This document shows, one piece after another, positions 9,801 through 16,710 of a stretch of DNA of 24,147 bases (position 1 is the stretch's first letter; every line of letters starts with the position of its first letter). The notes under the pieces are model-generated. The model had not been told where the DNA came from. It saw only the letters and a list, made by a program, of their open reading frames with translations, and searched no databases. Position numbers and translations under genes: made by a program. The stretch is from IMG/VR virus record IMGVR_UViG_3300046006_002112, positions 1 through 24,147 of that record, one strand, 5' to 3'. Origin of the DNA: a virus.

Positions 9801-10884
9801 TTTCAAAACCATCAAAACCAGAGATAACTTTATCTCTCAAAAGTTGAATTTTTATTCTATTTGAACCAACTGATCCAGATATTCCATTTATTCTACCGAG
9901 TTCATTATTGTAAAACTCCACAAGTTCCATTTTGTATAAAAAGTTCTCTACACGGTCTCTTGCATTTGAATAGTAAATGAAGTTTTTGAATTCAGAGTAA
10001 TCTATATTCAATGTGACTGGAAGATTAGAGCCAGTCAGGTATCTATTGAGTAATTGTTCAGAAGTTTGAACATTTTCACTCAATATGTCTGTCCATGATT
10101 TATACTCGGTATCAGATGTTATCCAGTAGTCATAATCAACTTCAAAATTAGGTCCTTGTATTGATGGTACTTCTGGTTCAAATGTTTCAGGTAGTATGTT
10201 TACCGTATCAATATACGGTTTCATTATCTTTATAGAAACCCAACACGTAAAGAATAAATCCAAGTCCGGTGGAAGTGGTTCAAACAACTTTACATAAAAA
10301 GATACTGGGTCTCCATCTGATGTAACATTTATTACGTCTACTAATTTATTCTCACCAAAATTTAAAACAATTGGTGGTAGGAATGTTTTTGGTCTAATGT
10401 TTTCAAGAACAAATCTAGCAAGCTCCAATCTACCAGTTACTGACTCCGGTGAAACTAATGAAAGTTTCAATTCTTTTCGATCATCAGAAATATCAGATAT
10501 AAAAAGATTGTTACCAGATTCATGAGAACCTATCATGTTTCTCAAGAAATTATAAACCACCTTATATTCAGTCGGTGGTACATTCAAATTCTCTAAGTCT
10601 TTATGAATCTGTAATCTTAGTTTTGGAATTTCACTAGTTGAATCTAAATAAAACGTGTTTATATTATAGGCAGATCTAATGTACCCCAAGTTTCTTAGAA
10701 AAGTGTGGAGTTCTATATTGAATGGATTTGTATTTGTTATTGGGTCAACAAAGTTTGGATCAAAATCAGGAACAACTACTCGTTTCTCTAATAATGCCAA
10801 GTCTTCCAAAGGAATGGTAACACCTCTTTTTGGAAAATTTTCGGAACGTATTTCGTCAATATTTTTATATTCAAAGTTTGCCAT
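6898..10884 (-). CDS. Large baseplate wedge protein, tail-protein-I-like with LamG-like domain (1328 aa)
   Basis: This is the largest gene of the window. Residues 551-592 (VWRRIFNNLPYIYKTKGTAR, then GIKALLAAYGIP) match the pattern of P2 gpI-type tail proteins (LP, then GT, then the YGIP turn). Residues about 645-815 (from TLTFRWKMEP to IFELRYWTNK) look like a laminin-G/concanavalin-type beta-sandwich inserted downstream. It includes the typical LYIGSGSN and final FELRYW strands. Residues about 940-1090 hold SPQNIINEDIYEAIG, FAREYWKKYPNK and LPARVNEILGLVIEPNVLER, a block I know from marine T4-like structural proteins. A clear AGGA lies 7 bases before the ATG. It sits after gp25 and gp6, where T4 has gene 7 (gp7, about 1030 residues). 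It is therefore probably the wedge-bridging protein that does the work of gp7, but I cannot claim homology to gp7. The LamG-like domain could bind surface glycans. Confidence 0.85.
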   Translation of the reverse strand: MANFEYKNIDEIRSENFPKRGVTIPLEDLALLEKRVVVPDFDPNFVDPITNTNPFNIELHTFLRNLGYIRSAYNINTFYLDSTSEIPKLRLQIHKDLENLNVPPTEYKVVYNFLRNMIGSHESGNNLFISDISDDRKELKLSLVSPESVTGRLELARFVLENIRPKTFLPPIVLNFGENKLVDVINVTSDGDPVSFYVKLFEPLPPDLDLFFTCWVSIKIMKPYIDTVNILPETFEPEVPSIQGPNFEVDYDYWITSDTEYKSWTDILSENVQTSEQLLNRYLTGSNLPVTLNIDYSEFKNFIYYSNARDRVENFLYKMELVEFYNNELGRINGISGSVGSNRIKIQLLRDKVISGFDGFEKYLYYDSTGSFSYTYQISASISPYPKYELNSTASVYDISTKVGKFNFYSYTSSFVEDWSDSIITLANEYDAKNYYALSKALPDHIREDSDNEQAVTFVNMLGQHFDIMYLYTDHILKKNLREENPRSGLSQDLIYDATRNFGWTLSHGTQTKDLWEYALGLSGSTEPIWTGKTTIGKYFSKTYEERTKEVWRRIFNNLPYIYKTKGTARGIKALLAAYGIPQTLLTIREFGGPDNADLGIIPRTEWEKHTYYLNIRGSLPVPTVPNYVTTPWEKITTPTGSWLYPDTLTFRWKMEPESRYSYTGNQIQTLLQKNSGSRVDWFVTMEKNGTDVGKGSVTFWLGNGTTYTSASIYDDYFYDDVPLNLMITREYSNDATSSNQIYRFYVKTSKYGKLVIERSGSIVVNGTTSGSYNRSWSSDGTLYIGSGSNPQTSNILSGSIFELRYWTNKLNESSFNNHVMAPRAYNGNTATSSFYDLQAQFKFWQEFDTTQTSSIVSSHPDQTKTSFYTSPKSASLIGFNYDAFESITETYNMEVATVGNNTPFSEKVRIDSGSLIGGLDPNYSSEVSQFDKFSIDSNKLMVAFSPQNIINEDIYEAIGYTTIDDYFGEYSNIDKEEYPKLKWFAREYWKKYPNKNDFTAYIRLISQFDLSVFEQIRQTLPARVNEILGLVIEPNVLERSKVKVVRNFSGEPNNSLRTNEISSSGTPTVSVSSKKATILIGFENESSYQEIEGEFDIPLEIESSQDINVSGDYNQVVTPTGFAKPYSAIISSSRGHVANFIRDRFTPIKTSIQISTSSISSQYVNYFSVIANKNFGKVIANISSVFGSFSSPSKKLNVEYFEGSPDVGYGTGWATSSVDSGKSTFVFTTYQSYRLDNYYSAYKFYYTSSRDIDERNYSSYQFVTASFENPNNLTNSIRNQRFEGCKLSGPDVNIETRSTPDGKAVVELFFVDPNQINLNQYSANSGI

Positions 10885-10887
10885 TGT

Positions 10888-12678
10888 TTATCCTATTTTT
10901 AGCCAAGACCCGCCTCTATCAACAACATTACTTATTTCAGATAAAATTCTCAATACTCGTAGTATCATCTGTGTATCATTTGTAGCTCTTATTAGACTTA
11001 TTCCCTTTGTTTTTGTATCCCCATCAGTTTTACCAGTAAATGAATAAGTAGGATCCATTTCTAAAATTGATTTTCTTACAATAGGTCTTCCAACTCCCAG
11101 TGCACCACCAATATCTCCAGACCACTCATCAAATACAACTTCTATCACATTTTTTATATCAGATATTCCACCATTGTTTGATGATAATTTTTTTGTCTCT
11201 GTAAGTATAGAATTTGCCTTTGTCTTATCAGTAACTCCATTTACCAAGTCTTTAAATTGAGATTTATATGTATCATTCCATTTTAGAATTTGGTTTATTT
11301 CTTGACCAGGACCAAATGAATTACTCGCGGCTGGTGGAACAAATATGTAGTCGAGTCTTGATGGCGGAGATTTTACTTCTAACGTTTTCAATATACTTTC
11401 AACTGATGAGTATCTACTGTTAGATATTGCATATATCTTATCCCATTCAGTAAATATCTGTTTGATAATATCAGCAGCAGGATTTCCAGGTTCTGGTTCT
11501 GGTTCTTTTGGTTTGAGTGCATCAGCAATACCACCAACGGCCTTTTCAAATGCGGCAAGTTGTTTTGCTGCCGACTCTTCTGCTTTCTTGGCTTGGGCTT
11601 CAAGTTGTGTTGCCAATGCATCGAAAGCGTCTGCGGTATTTGTAAGTTGTTCAGATACTTTACCTTCCAATTCGGTAATAGTAGAATCTATCACTTCATT
11701 CAAAGTAATAATTGTGTCATCTTTTATAGCATTTTCATCTAGAATTTGATTACGTTTATCTGACAGCTCTTCTATCACACGAGAAAGGTCGTCTATACCC
11801 TCTTGTTTTAGTTGTACTAACTCATTTAGGTTGTCTACCTGTTCAGATAAATTTTGCACTTTTGCTTGTAATGAAGGTACTGTGTTTGAATCTTCTACTA
11901 TCAATCGTTTCAAATTTTCAGTAAGAGATTGTTGATCTGTTGGAACTCCTGTTCCCGTTCCAGTTTCATTTCCATCACCACCTTGACTCGGAAATAGTGT
12001 AACAAATTCAGCTGCTTTTTTCAATACATTTTTTTCAGCAACAATTGCATCTGGTAAACTTTTGAATTCATTTGGAACCACATAATTTACTGAAGTTATT
12101 GTGAATCTCTCATCGAGAACTTCTACGTTTATAGAACCTCTATTTCTGATGTAATTATCAAATGATGTTACTCTGCCCGTTTCATCCCTAGTAACGGCTA
12201 CAGTAGTATCTATGTCTTGTTGTGTTTTTTTAGTCAGTTCATTTAGAATATTTTTTAGCTCTTCCGATGGAAGAACTCCACTTTCACTTCCAGTTAGAAT
12301 TTTTCTGACTATAAAACCAAAAAACGGATCCAATGGTTCAGACTTTATACTGTCTAGTAAATTTGTATCTTTTGTTATGTTTCCAGCAGAAATTTCATTT
12401 CGTATCAAAGTTTCTTTTGCTATGTATTTTTTTACATAATCATAATCTGTGGATGATTTGAATTCCTTCAGTCTTTGAAGTAATTCCTCTCTTGGTGGAT
12501 ATGATTCTTTTCTTGGATTATTTGCAATTTTTTTTACCAACTTTATATTACGTTGTTCAAAAAATTCAAAAAACTCATCAGTTGTATTGAACATAATATT
12601 GGGAAATTCAGATATTATAGATTCTGCCTGAGTTTCTTCAACGTATTGCTCAAATAAAAATTGTTCTATACGAATCAT
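10888..12678 (-). CDS. Coiled-coil virion protein, unknown function (596 aa)
   Basis: The start overlaps the preceding stop as ATGA, with AAGG 7 bases upstream. Three parts are visible. Residues 1-230 are a mixed helical domain beginning MIRIEQFLFEQYVEE. Residues about 250-388 form a long heptad-rich coiled coil (runs such as LQAKVQNLSEQVDNLNELV and an alanine-rich end AKKAEESAAKQLAAFEKA). It is preceded by a Gly/Thr linker (GNETGTGTGVP) and followed by the acidic proline linker PKEPEPEPG. Residues 400-596 are a second globular region ending VVDRGGSWLKIG. No enzyme motif is visible. Its place between a beta-rich protein and the large wedge protein suggests an elongated baseplate or fibre-anchoring component that self-associates through the coil. 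I do not recognise the family. Confidence 0.85.
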   Translation of the reverse strand: MIRIEQFLFEQYVEETQAESIISEFPNIMFNTTDEFFEFFEQRNIKLVKKIANNPRKESYPPREELLQRLKEFKSSTDYDYVKKYIAKETLIRNEISAGNITKDTNLLDSIKSEPLDPFFGFIVRKILTGSESGVLPSEELKNILNELTKKTQQDIDTTVAVTRDETGRVTSFDNYIRNRGSINVEVLDERFTITSVNYVVPNEFKSLPDAIVAEKNVLKKAAEFVTLFPSQGGDGNETGTGTGVPTDQQSLTENLKRLIVEDSNTVPSLQAKVQNLSEQVDNLNELVQLKQEGIDDLSRVIEELSDKRNQILDENAIKDDTIITLNEVIDSTITELEGKVSEQLTNTADAFDALATQLEAQAKKAEESAAKQLAAFEKAVGGIADALKPKEPEPEPGNPAADIIKQIFTEWDKIYAISNSRYSSVESILKTLEVKSPPSRLDYIFVPPAASNSFGPGQEINQILKWNDTYKSQFKDLVNGVTDKTKANSILTETKKLSSNNGGISDIKNVIEVVFDEWSGDIGGALGVGRPIVRKSILEMDPTYSFTGKTDGDTKTKGISLIRATNDTQMILRVLRILSEISNVVDRGGSWLKIG

Positions 12679-13847
12679 CTTGAAACCTTGAAATAATACT
12701 GGTTATCGAATATTTGAGATATATTGCCACCATCTGTTTCCGATTTGATTAAAACTCTATAAAATCTTTCTGGTTGAAATGAATCCATCCACAATTTGAA
12801 ATAATTACCATCTCCATCGCAGCTAAGTTTTGAACCAGTCTTATCGAATGGAATTATAATTTCGTCTGTATGTGCATCTCTGATTTCGTAATAAGAAGAT
12901 GTTGGTAGAAAATAATTTTGTGTGTAATATGACTGTGTTGTGTATGTTTTTTGTGGATATTTACTATTCACATATACTCGTATTTTTGCCTTTTCTGTTT
13001 CAGAATATGATTTTTTTAGATTTACATTGATTAGTGTATCATCTAAAGAAAGTTGTGTAAGGCTACCAGTCTGAAATGATGAATCATCCCATACAACAAA
13101 AAGTCTTGGGACATAAATCGTGTTACTATCAGTTGAGAAAAATTTCAAGCTAGGAAGTGTTTCCGTTGAGGACTCTATATCGTTTGAAAATTTTAGTATA
13201 AATCCTTCGTTATCAAATCTACCAGATCCAGTTATCCATTTTTTTACGATTGAAGTAACATTCATATAAATGTCAGATGATTCATATGAGAATGACTGTG
13301 TACATATAGTATTTTCAAATGTCCACCATGTTCCCCCACCGACTGATGAGAAGTATGAACCGGTTGACGAAGCATATAATGCTCCAAAAATTAGATTAGC
13401 ATCCACCCAGCTATCGGATATTTCATCCCATTCATAATTTAGACCACCAGTTACTTCGGTTACACCCCATAATTTTCCAACTGACTTAGAAGAACGATAT
13501 TTCCAAGAAACACCATCTGTTGTTATCGGTGTGTTATTATATTTACCCGTTCCGTTTACCCAAGAACCACTTATAGGATATGCATATACTGTATATTCTT
13601 GTGGTATTTCTCTAACGTCTGCAGTCCTTAGCTGTAAGTAATATTTTGCGTTTGAAGATATTTTTCCAGAGTTTACGTCCGATTCTATACCTGATACATC
13701 AAATTTCATCAAAATTCTACTGTTGTATTTTGATGAACTACCTACCAATTGATGGGATAATTCCAAAATTTGGTCTGTACCAGTATTTAGAGATTCTGTT
13801 CTTTCATATATTGTAGAATCAAATTTAGGATAAATGGTGTATATCAT
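12675..13847 (-). CDS. DNRLRE-domain-like virion protein (390 aa)
   Basis: Residues about 8-250 have the layout of a DNRLRE (carbohydrate-binding-like beta) domain. The order is an opening FDSTIYERTESLNTGTD with Thr/Gly/Asp spacing, then RILMKFDVSGI (the usual R-LLKFDLS-I strand). A YYLQLRTAD strand, an ISGSWVNGTGKYNNTP loop and GVSWKYRSS follow. The block ends with MNVTSIVKKWITG and NEGFILKFSN, which correspond to the usual dVT-lV-W and G-lLk segments. This assignment rests on pattern recognition. Residues 270-390 are a second beta-rich region ending YYFKVSR. The start overlaps the gp6 stop as ATGA and has GAGGG 7 bases upstream. DNRLRE domains are best known from secreted and cell-surface proteins of bacteria and archaea, so a role in adhesion or in a stable beta scaffold of the baseplate is plausible. 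Confidence 0.82.
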   Translation of the reverse strand: MIYTIYPKFDSTIYERTESLNTGTDQILELSHQLVGSSSKYNSRILMKFDVSGIESDVNSGKISSNAKYYLQLRTADVREIPQEYTVYAYPISGSWVNGTGKYNNTPITTDGVSWKYRSSKSVGKLWGVTEVTGGLNYEWDEISDSWVDANLIFGALYASSTGSYFSSVGGGTWWTFENTICTQSFSYESSDIYMNVTSIVKKWITGSGRFDNEGFILKFSNDIESSTETLPSLKFFSTDSNTIYVPRLFVVWDDSSFQTGSLTQLSLDDTLINVNLKKSYSETEKAKIRVYVNSKYPQKTYTTQSYYTQNYFLPTSSYYEIRDAHTDEIIIPFDKTGSKLSCDGDGNYFKLWMDSFQPERFYRVLIKSETDGGNISQIFDNQYYFKVSR

Positions 13848-15748
13848 CCGAATGCCCTCACTCTACCAATAATATCATTATCAGGGTATTTTATTTCAAA
13901 AATTGATGGATCAAGTGATGGAAAAACTATACCATTTTTAGTTGCGGTATCTATGTTGTAAGAATATTTCGAATATCCAAGAGTAGTATCATAAAAATTC
14001 ACTATTCTAACATTAGATACGGTTTGAACACCTTCAACTCTATCGAGTTCGGTATAGATATTACTTATAACGATTGGTTGATTTATTTGCCATCTTTTTA
14101 TATCAAAGTATCGTTTTAGTTTATCTATACATCTCAATACAACCTGATTTCCATTTTGATCTGGCATTGTAATTATATCGAATTCAATTCCGATGTTTAT
14201 TATGTATGCGTCTTTTATGTTTATTGCGTCTGTCAATATTCTATGATGACCCAAATATGTTTTTAGATTTTCTTTGGTTGCAACATTTATTGTTGTTAGT
14301 TTACTATTTGAATCATATCCCAAAACGTAAAAGTTCAATGCTAAATCGTTTGCAACTCTATCGCTATTGAATATGGATTCTTCTGTAAGTTGTGTGTCTT
14401 TTGTTATGTATGCCTTTGCTATTGACCCGTACTTCTGCGGAAGACTATATGCCCGAATAATATAATCTTCTTTTGTAACTGCACGATTCTGTGAGGCAAA
14501 TGATGCGAGAGCATTTTGACGAATTTCATTTATTGTCTCACCATCCTTACCACCAGTAGCAGGTTCAGGGTTTGTTGTTGCGATACTACCAATTACTTGA
14601 TTGTATAGTGTTATGTCTAGACCGGTTTCATCCAAAAGTATAGTTTTACTTACAATTCGTGTCAGTCTTTCTGATGCAACGTTGTCTCTTACACCACCAC
14701 CCTGTGTGTAATATATTGTGAGTGTGGTATTGTTTGGGGCTAATCCATAAGTTTTTGTGTACAAAAAATTAGATGGGTCTATATTTGGAGATGTTGATGA
14801 TTCAATTCCAGTAAGAGATGAACCAATCAAATCTGGGTTTGGTATTAGTTCTTCATCGTCAAAGTCAGAAACACCAGCACCAAAACTTATTTCATATGAA
14901 CTGGTGAAGTTATTTCCAAAAGCTCTTGAAGAAAATCGTCTAGAAACCCTATTCAATTTCAACAAATAAGGTGTCTCAGTTCTATATGAACTCAGTTGTT
15001 TATCATTTCTTGGTATGTTTGCAACAGATTCAAAGATAGTATCTTGTGCGAGATAAGGCACGTGCGTCCATTTGTTTCCGTCTGAATCTATCGCATATAG
15101 TATTTCTATGATTCTATCGTCGTTCAGAATGACTTTATCATATGGTTTTGGGGAACCAAAAGAGTAACTTGAAGTTTTTATTACACCAGAAACTGCCTTT
15201 ACAGACTTTTTCAGCAGATAAAAAGTTGGTTCCGTAGAATCTAAATCGTCTACCTCAAAAACAGTTACTTCAGTTGGTTCAAAAGAACTACTAAATCTAA
15301 AATCAAGATATTCTATTGTTCTAAATTGTATGGAGTTATCAGATTCGTCAGCAACAATCATACCAGGCTCTATTGCAAAAGCGTAACTCCAATCGGGAGT
15401 ATTGTTCACGCCAGTACCGATAGCAGGTACAATCTGAAATACGTCTATTGAAACATTAGCAGCAACAGAAGTCTTTGGTGTATAACCAAATGATTGAGCA
15501 AGATTTATTATATTTTGAGTTTCGGATGCCTGTAGTATCATTGACTCTTGGAGTGCAACATCCGTATAATACGAAAGCACATCGCCGACGTATGCAGACA
15601 TTTCCATAAACATCATACCAGGTGATGATTCGTTGAAATCTTGGTATGAATTTGGAAAATAGTTTTTTGCAAAATCTATAAGATTCTGTCTCAATGAACC
15701 GAAATCTCTTGAGAGATAACGAATATCCTTTTTTACTAAATCTGCCAT
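13844..15748 (-). CDS. 6: Baseplate wedge protein gp6-like (baseplate J family, 634 aa)
   Basis: This is a homologue of T4 gp6, the wedge protein that dimerises to form the inner ring of the contractile-tail baseplate. The N-terminus (DIRYLSRDFGSLRQNL, then FPNSYQDFNESSPGMMFMEM and YVGDVLSYYTD) is the classic start of the T4-like gp6/baseplate-J family. GGKDGETINEIR at 399-410 and NRAVTKEDY at 421-429 are the conserved central signature. Length is close to T4 gp6 (about 660). The start codon overlaps the gp25 stop as TAATG, with GAAGAGG about 10 bases upstream. In this position gp6 directly follows gp25, a conserved pairing, and precedes the DNRLRE-like protein. Confidence 0.95.
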   Translation of the reverse strand: MADLVKKDIRYLSRDFGSLRQNLIDFAKNYFPNSYQDFNESSPGMMFMEMSAYVGDVLSYYTDVALQESMILQASETQNIINLAQSFGYTPKTSVAANVSIDVFQIVPAIGTGVNNTPDWSYAFAIEPGMIVADESDNSIQFRTIEYLDFRFSSSFEPTEVTVFEVDDLDSTEPTFYLLKKSVKAVSGVIKTSSYSFGSPKPYDKVILNDDRIIEILYAIDSDGNKWTHVPYLAQDTIFESVANIPRNDKQLSSYRTETPYLLKLNRVSRRFSSRAFGNNFTSSYEISFGAGVSDFDDEELIPNPDLIGSSLTGIESSTSPNIDPSNFLYTKTYGLAPNNTTLTIYYTQGGGVRDNVASERLTRIVSKTILLDETGLDITLYNQVIGSIATTNPEPATGGKDGETINEIRQNALASFASQNRAVTKEDYIIRAYSLPQKYGSIAKAYITKDTQLTEESIFNSDRVANDLALNFYVLGYDSNSKLTTINVATKENLKTYLGHHRILTDAINIKDAYIINIGIEFDIITMPDQNGNQVVLRCIDKLKRYFDIKRWQINQPIVISNIYTELDRVEGVQTVSNVRIVNFYDTTLGYSKYSYNIDTATKNGIVFPSLDPSIFEIKYPDNDIIGRVRAFG

Positions 15749-16266
15749 TAGTTTTGAGCCTCTTCAATTACACGAATAGTTGCTGTTTCAGATATAAATA
15801 TCCTAACTGGCAAATATATGTTTGTTCCTGAAATTAATACACGTAGAAAAATACTAATTGCATGATTTGGATCATCAACTCTACCATCGTCGGAAATGTT
15901 CAGATTTACTGTTAGTTCTGTTACAATTAGGTATGGTAACCAAATTGAAATTGCAGTCTCTATATCTCCTCGAATTCTATTTGTAAATTCTTCTTCATCG
16001 GTTATATTCTCAAATAATATAGATCTAATATCTGTTCCAAACTCTGGCTCAAAATATCTTTCACCTTTTGCAGTAAGTAAGAGATTCTTTAGATTACTCA
16101 GTACCTGATTCTTGTTTGTTGTACTCGTAAAGAATATACCATTCGGATTGTTGAACGGCAATGTTACCCCGATTGGTTTTATTACACCAGGTCTCCTCAA
16201 ATCTTGAACTTGAGATGTATTTGAGTCAGTTGGATTGAGTAATAGTGTTTTCCTGCGAAATGCCAT
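15748..16266 (-). CDS. 25: Baseplate wedge protein gp25-like (172 aa)
   Basis: This is a homologue of T4 gp25, a wedge protein at the sheath-baseplate junction thought to seed sheath polymerisation. The family hallmark is at residues 68-86: GERYFEPEFGTDIRSILFE, equivalent to the usual GER-pEfG-gl---LFe motif. The following NRIRGDIETAISIWLPYL and the strand TVNLNISDDG fit the GPW/gp25 fold. At 172 residues it is somewhat longer than T4 gp25 (132), mainly through an N-terminal extension of about 35 residues (MAFRRKTLLLNPTDSN). The ATG is preceded by AAGGAG with a 7-base spacer. The family is sometimes labelled lysozyme-like, but it is structural in T4 and no catalytic site is claimed here. Confidence 0.95.
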   Translation of the reverse strand: MAFRRKTLLLNPTDSNTSQVQDLRRPGVIKPIGVTLPFNNPNGIFFTSTTNKNQVLSNLKNLLLTAKGERYFEPEFGTDIRSILFENITDEEEFTNRIRGDIETAISIWLPYLIVTELTVNLNISDDGRVDDPNHAISIFLRVLISGTNIYLPVRIFISETATIRVIEEAQN

Positions 16267-16268
16267 TA

Positions 16269-16709
16269 TTAGACTCCTTTTTTCTCATTTATTTTTGCCA
16301 TGAGAGCAGAATAATCACGAGTAAGTGCCTTTGATACTTCTGGTGTTATTTCTTCTTGATTATATCCATCGGGTATCATTCCATTATTCATTCTCCCTGA
16401 CATAATCGAATCGGTATTGAATCGCATTTCCGGATATTCTTCTTCCTGCATTGCGTGTTCCATTGACATTCTTGTTTCATTTAGAATATCTTGAATACTA
16501 GATAATCCAGTTTTTGAAGGTCTTGATGGTTTCATTTCCTTTTGAGGTTGCTTCTTTATCGAGGATAATTCTTTCATCAAAGACATACCATGTTCTAATG
16601 TTTTTTTATCAGTAGTCTTTTTAGACTCATTGATTTTTTTATCAAGAGCATATTCGATTTCTTCTCTGATTATTACTCTTATTTGTTTCAGGAGTTTATC
16701 CAAACTCAT
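16269..16709 (-). CDS. Small helical protein, unknown function (146 aa)
   Basis: This is a charged, mostly helical protein with no cysteines. The N-terminus KLLKQIRVIIREEIEYAL is amphipathic. The middle is lysine/proline-rich and probably disordered (KKQPQKEMKPSRPSKTG). Methionine-rich segments follow (MSMEHAMQEEEYPEM, IMSGRMNNGMIPDG). The end ITPEVSKALTRDYSALMAKI looks like the most ordered part. GGAG lies 8 bases before the ATG, and the start overlaps no upstream gene (1 bp gap). It sits between the cell-wall hydrolase and gp25. Size and charge would fit an assembly chaperone or small hub component, but this is inference and no homologue is recognised. Confidence 0.8.
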   Translation of the reverse strand: MSLDKLLKQIRVIIREEIEYALDKKINESKKTTDKKTLEHGMSLMKELSSIKKQPQKEMKPSRPSKTGLSSIQDILNETRMSMEHAMQEEEYPEMRFNTDSIMSGRMNNGMIPDGYNQEEITPEVSKALTRDYSALMAKINEKKGV

Positions 16710-16710
16710 A

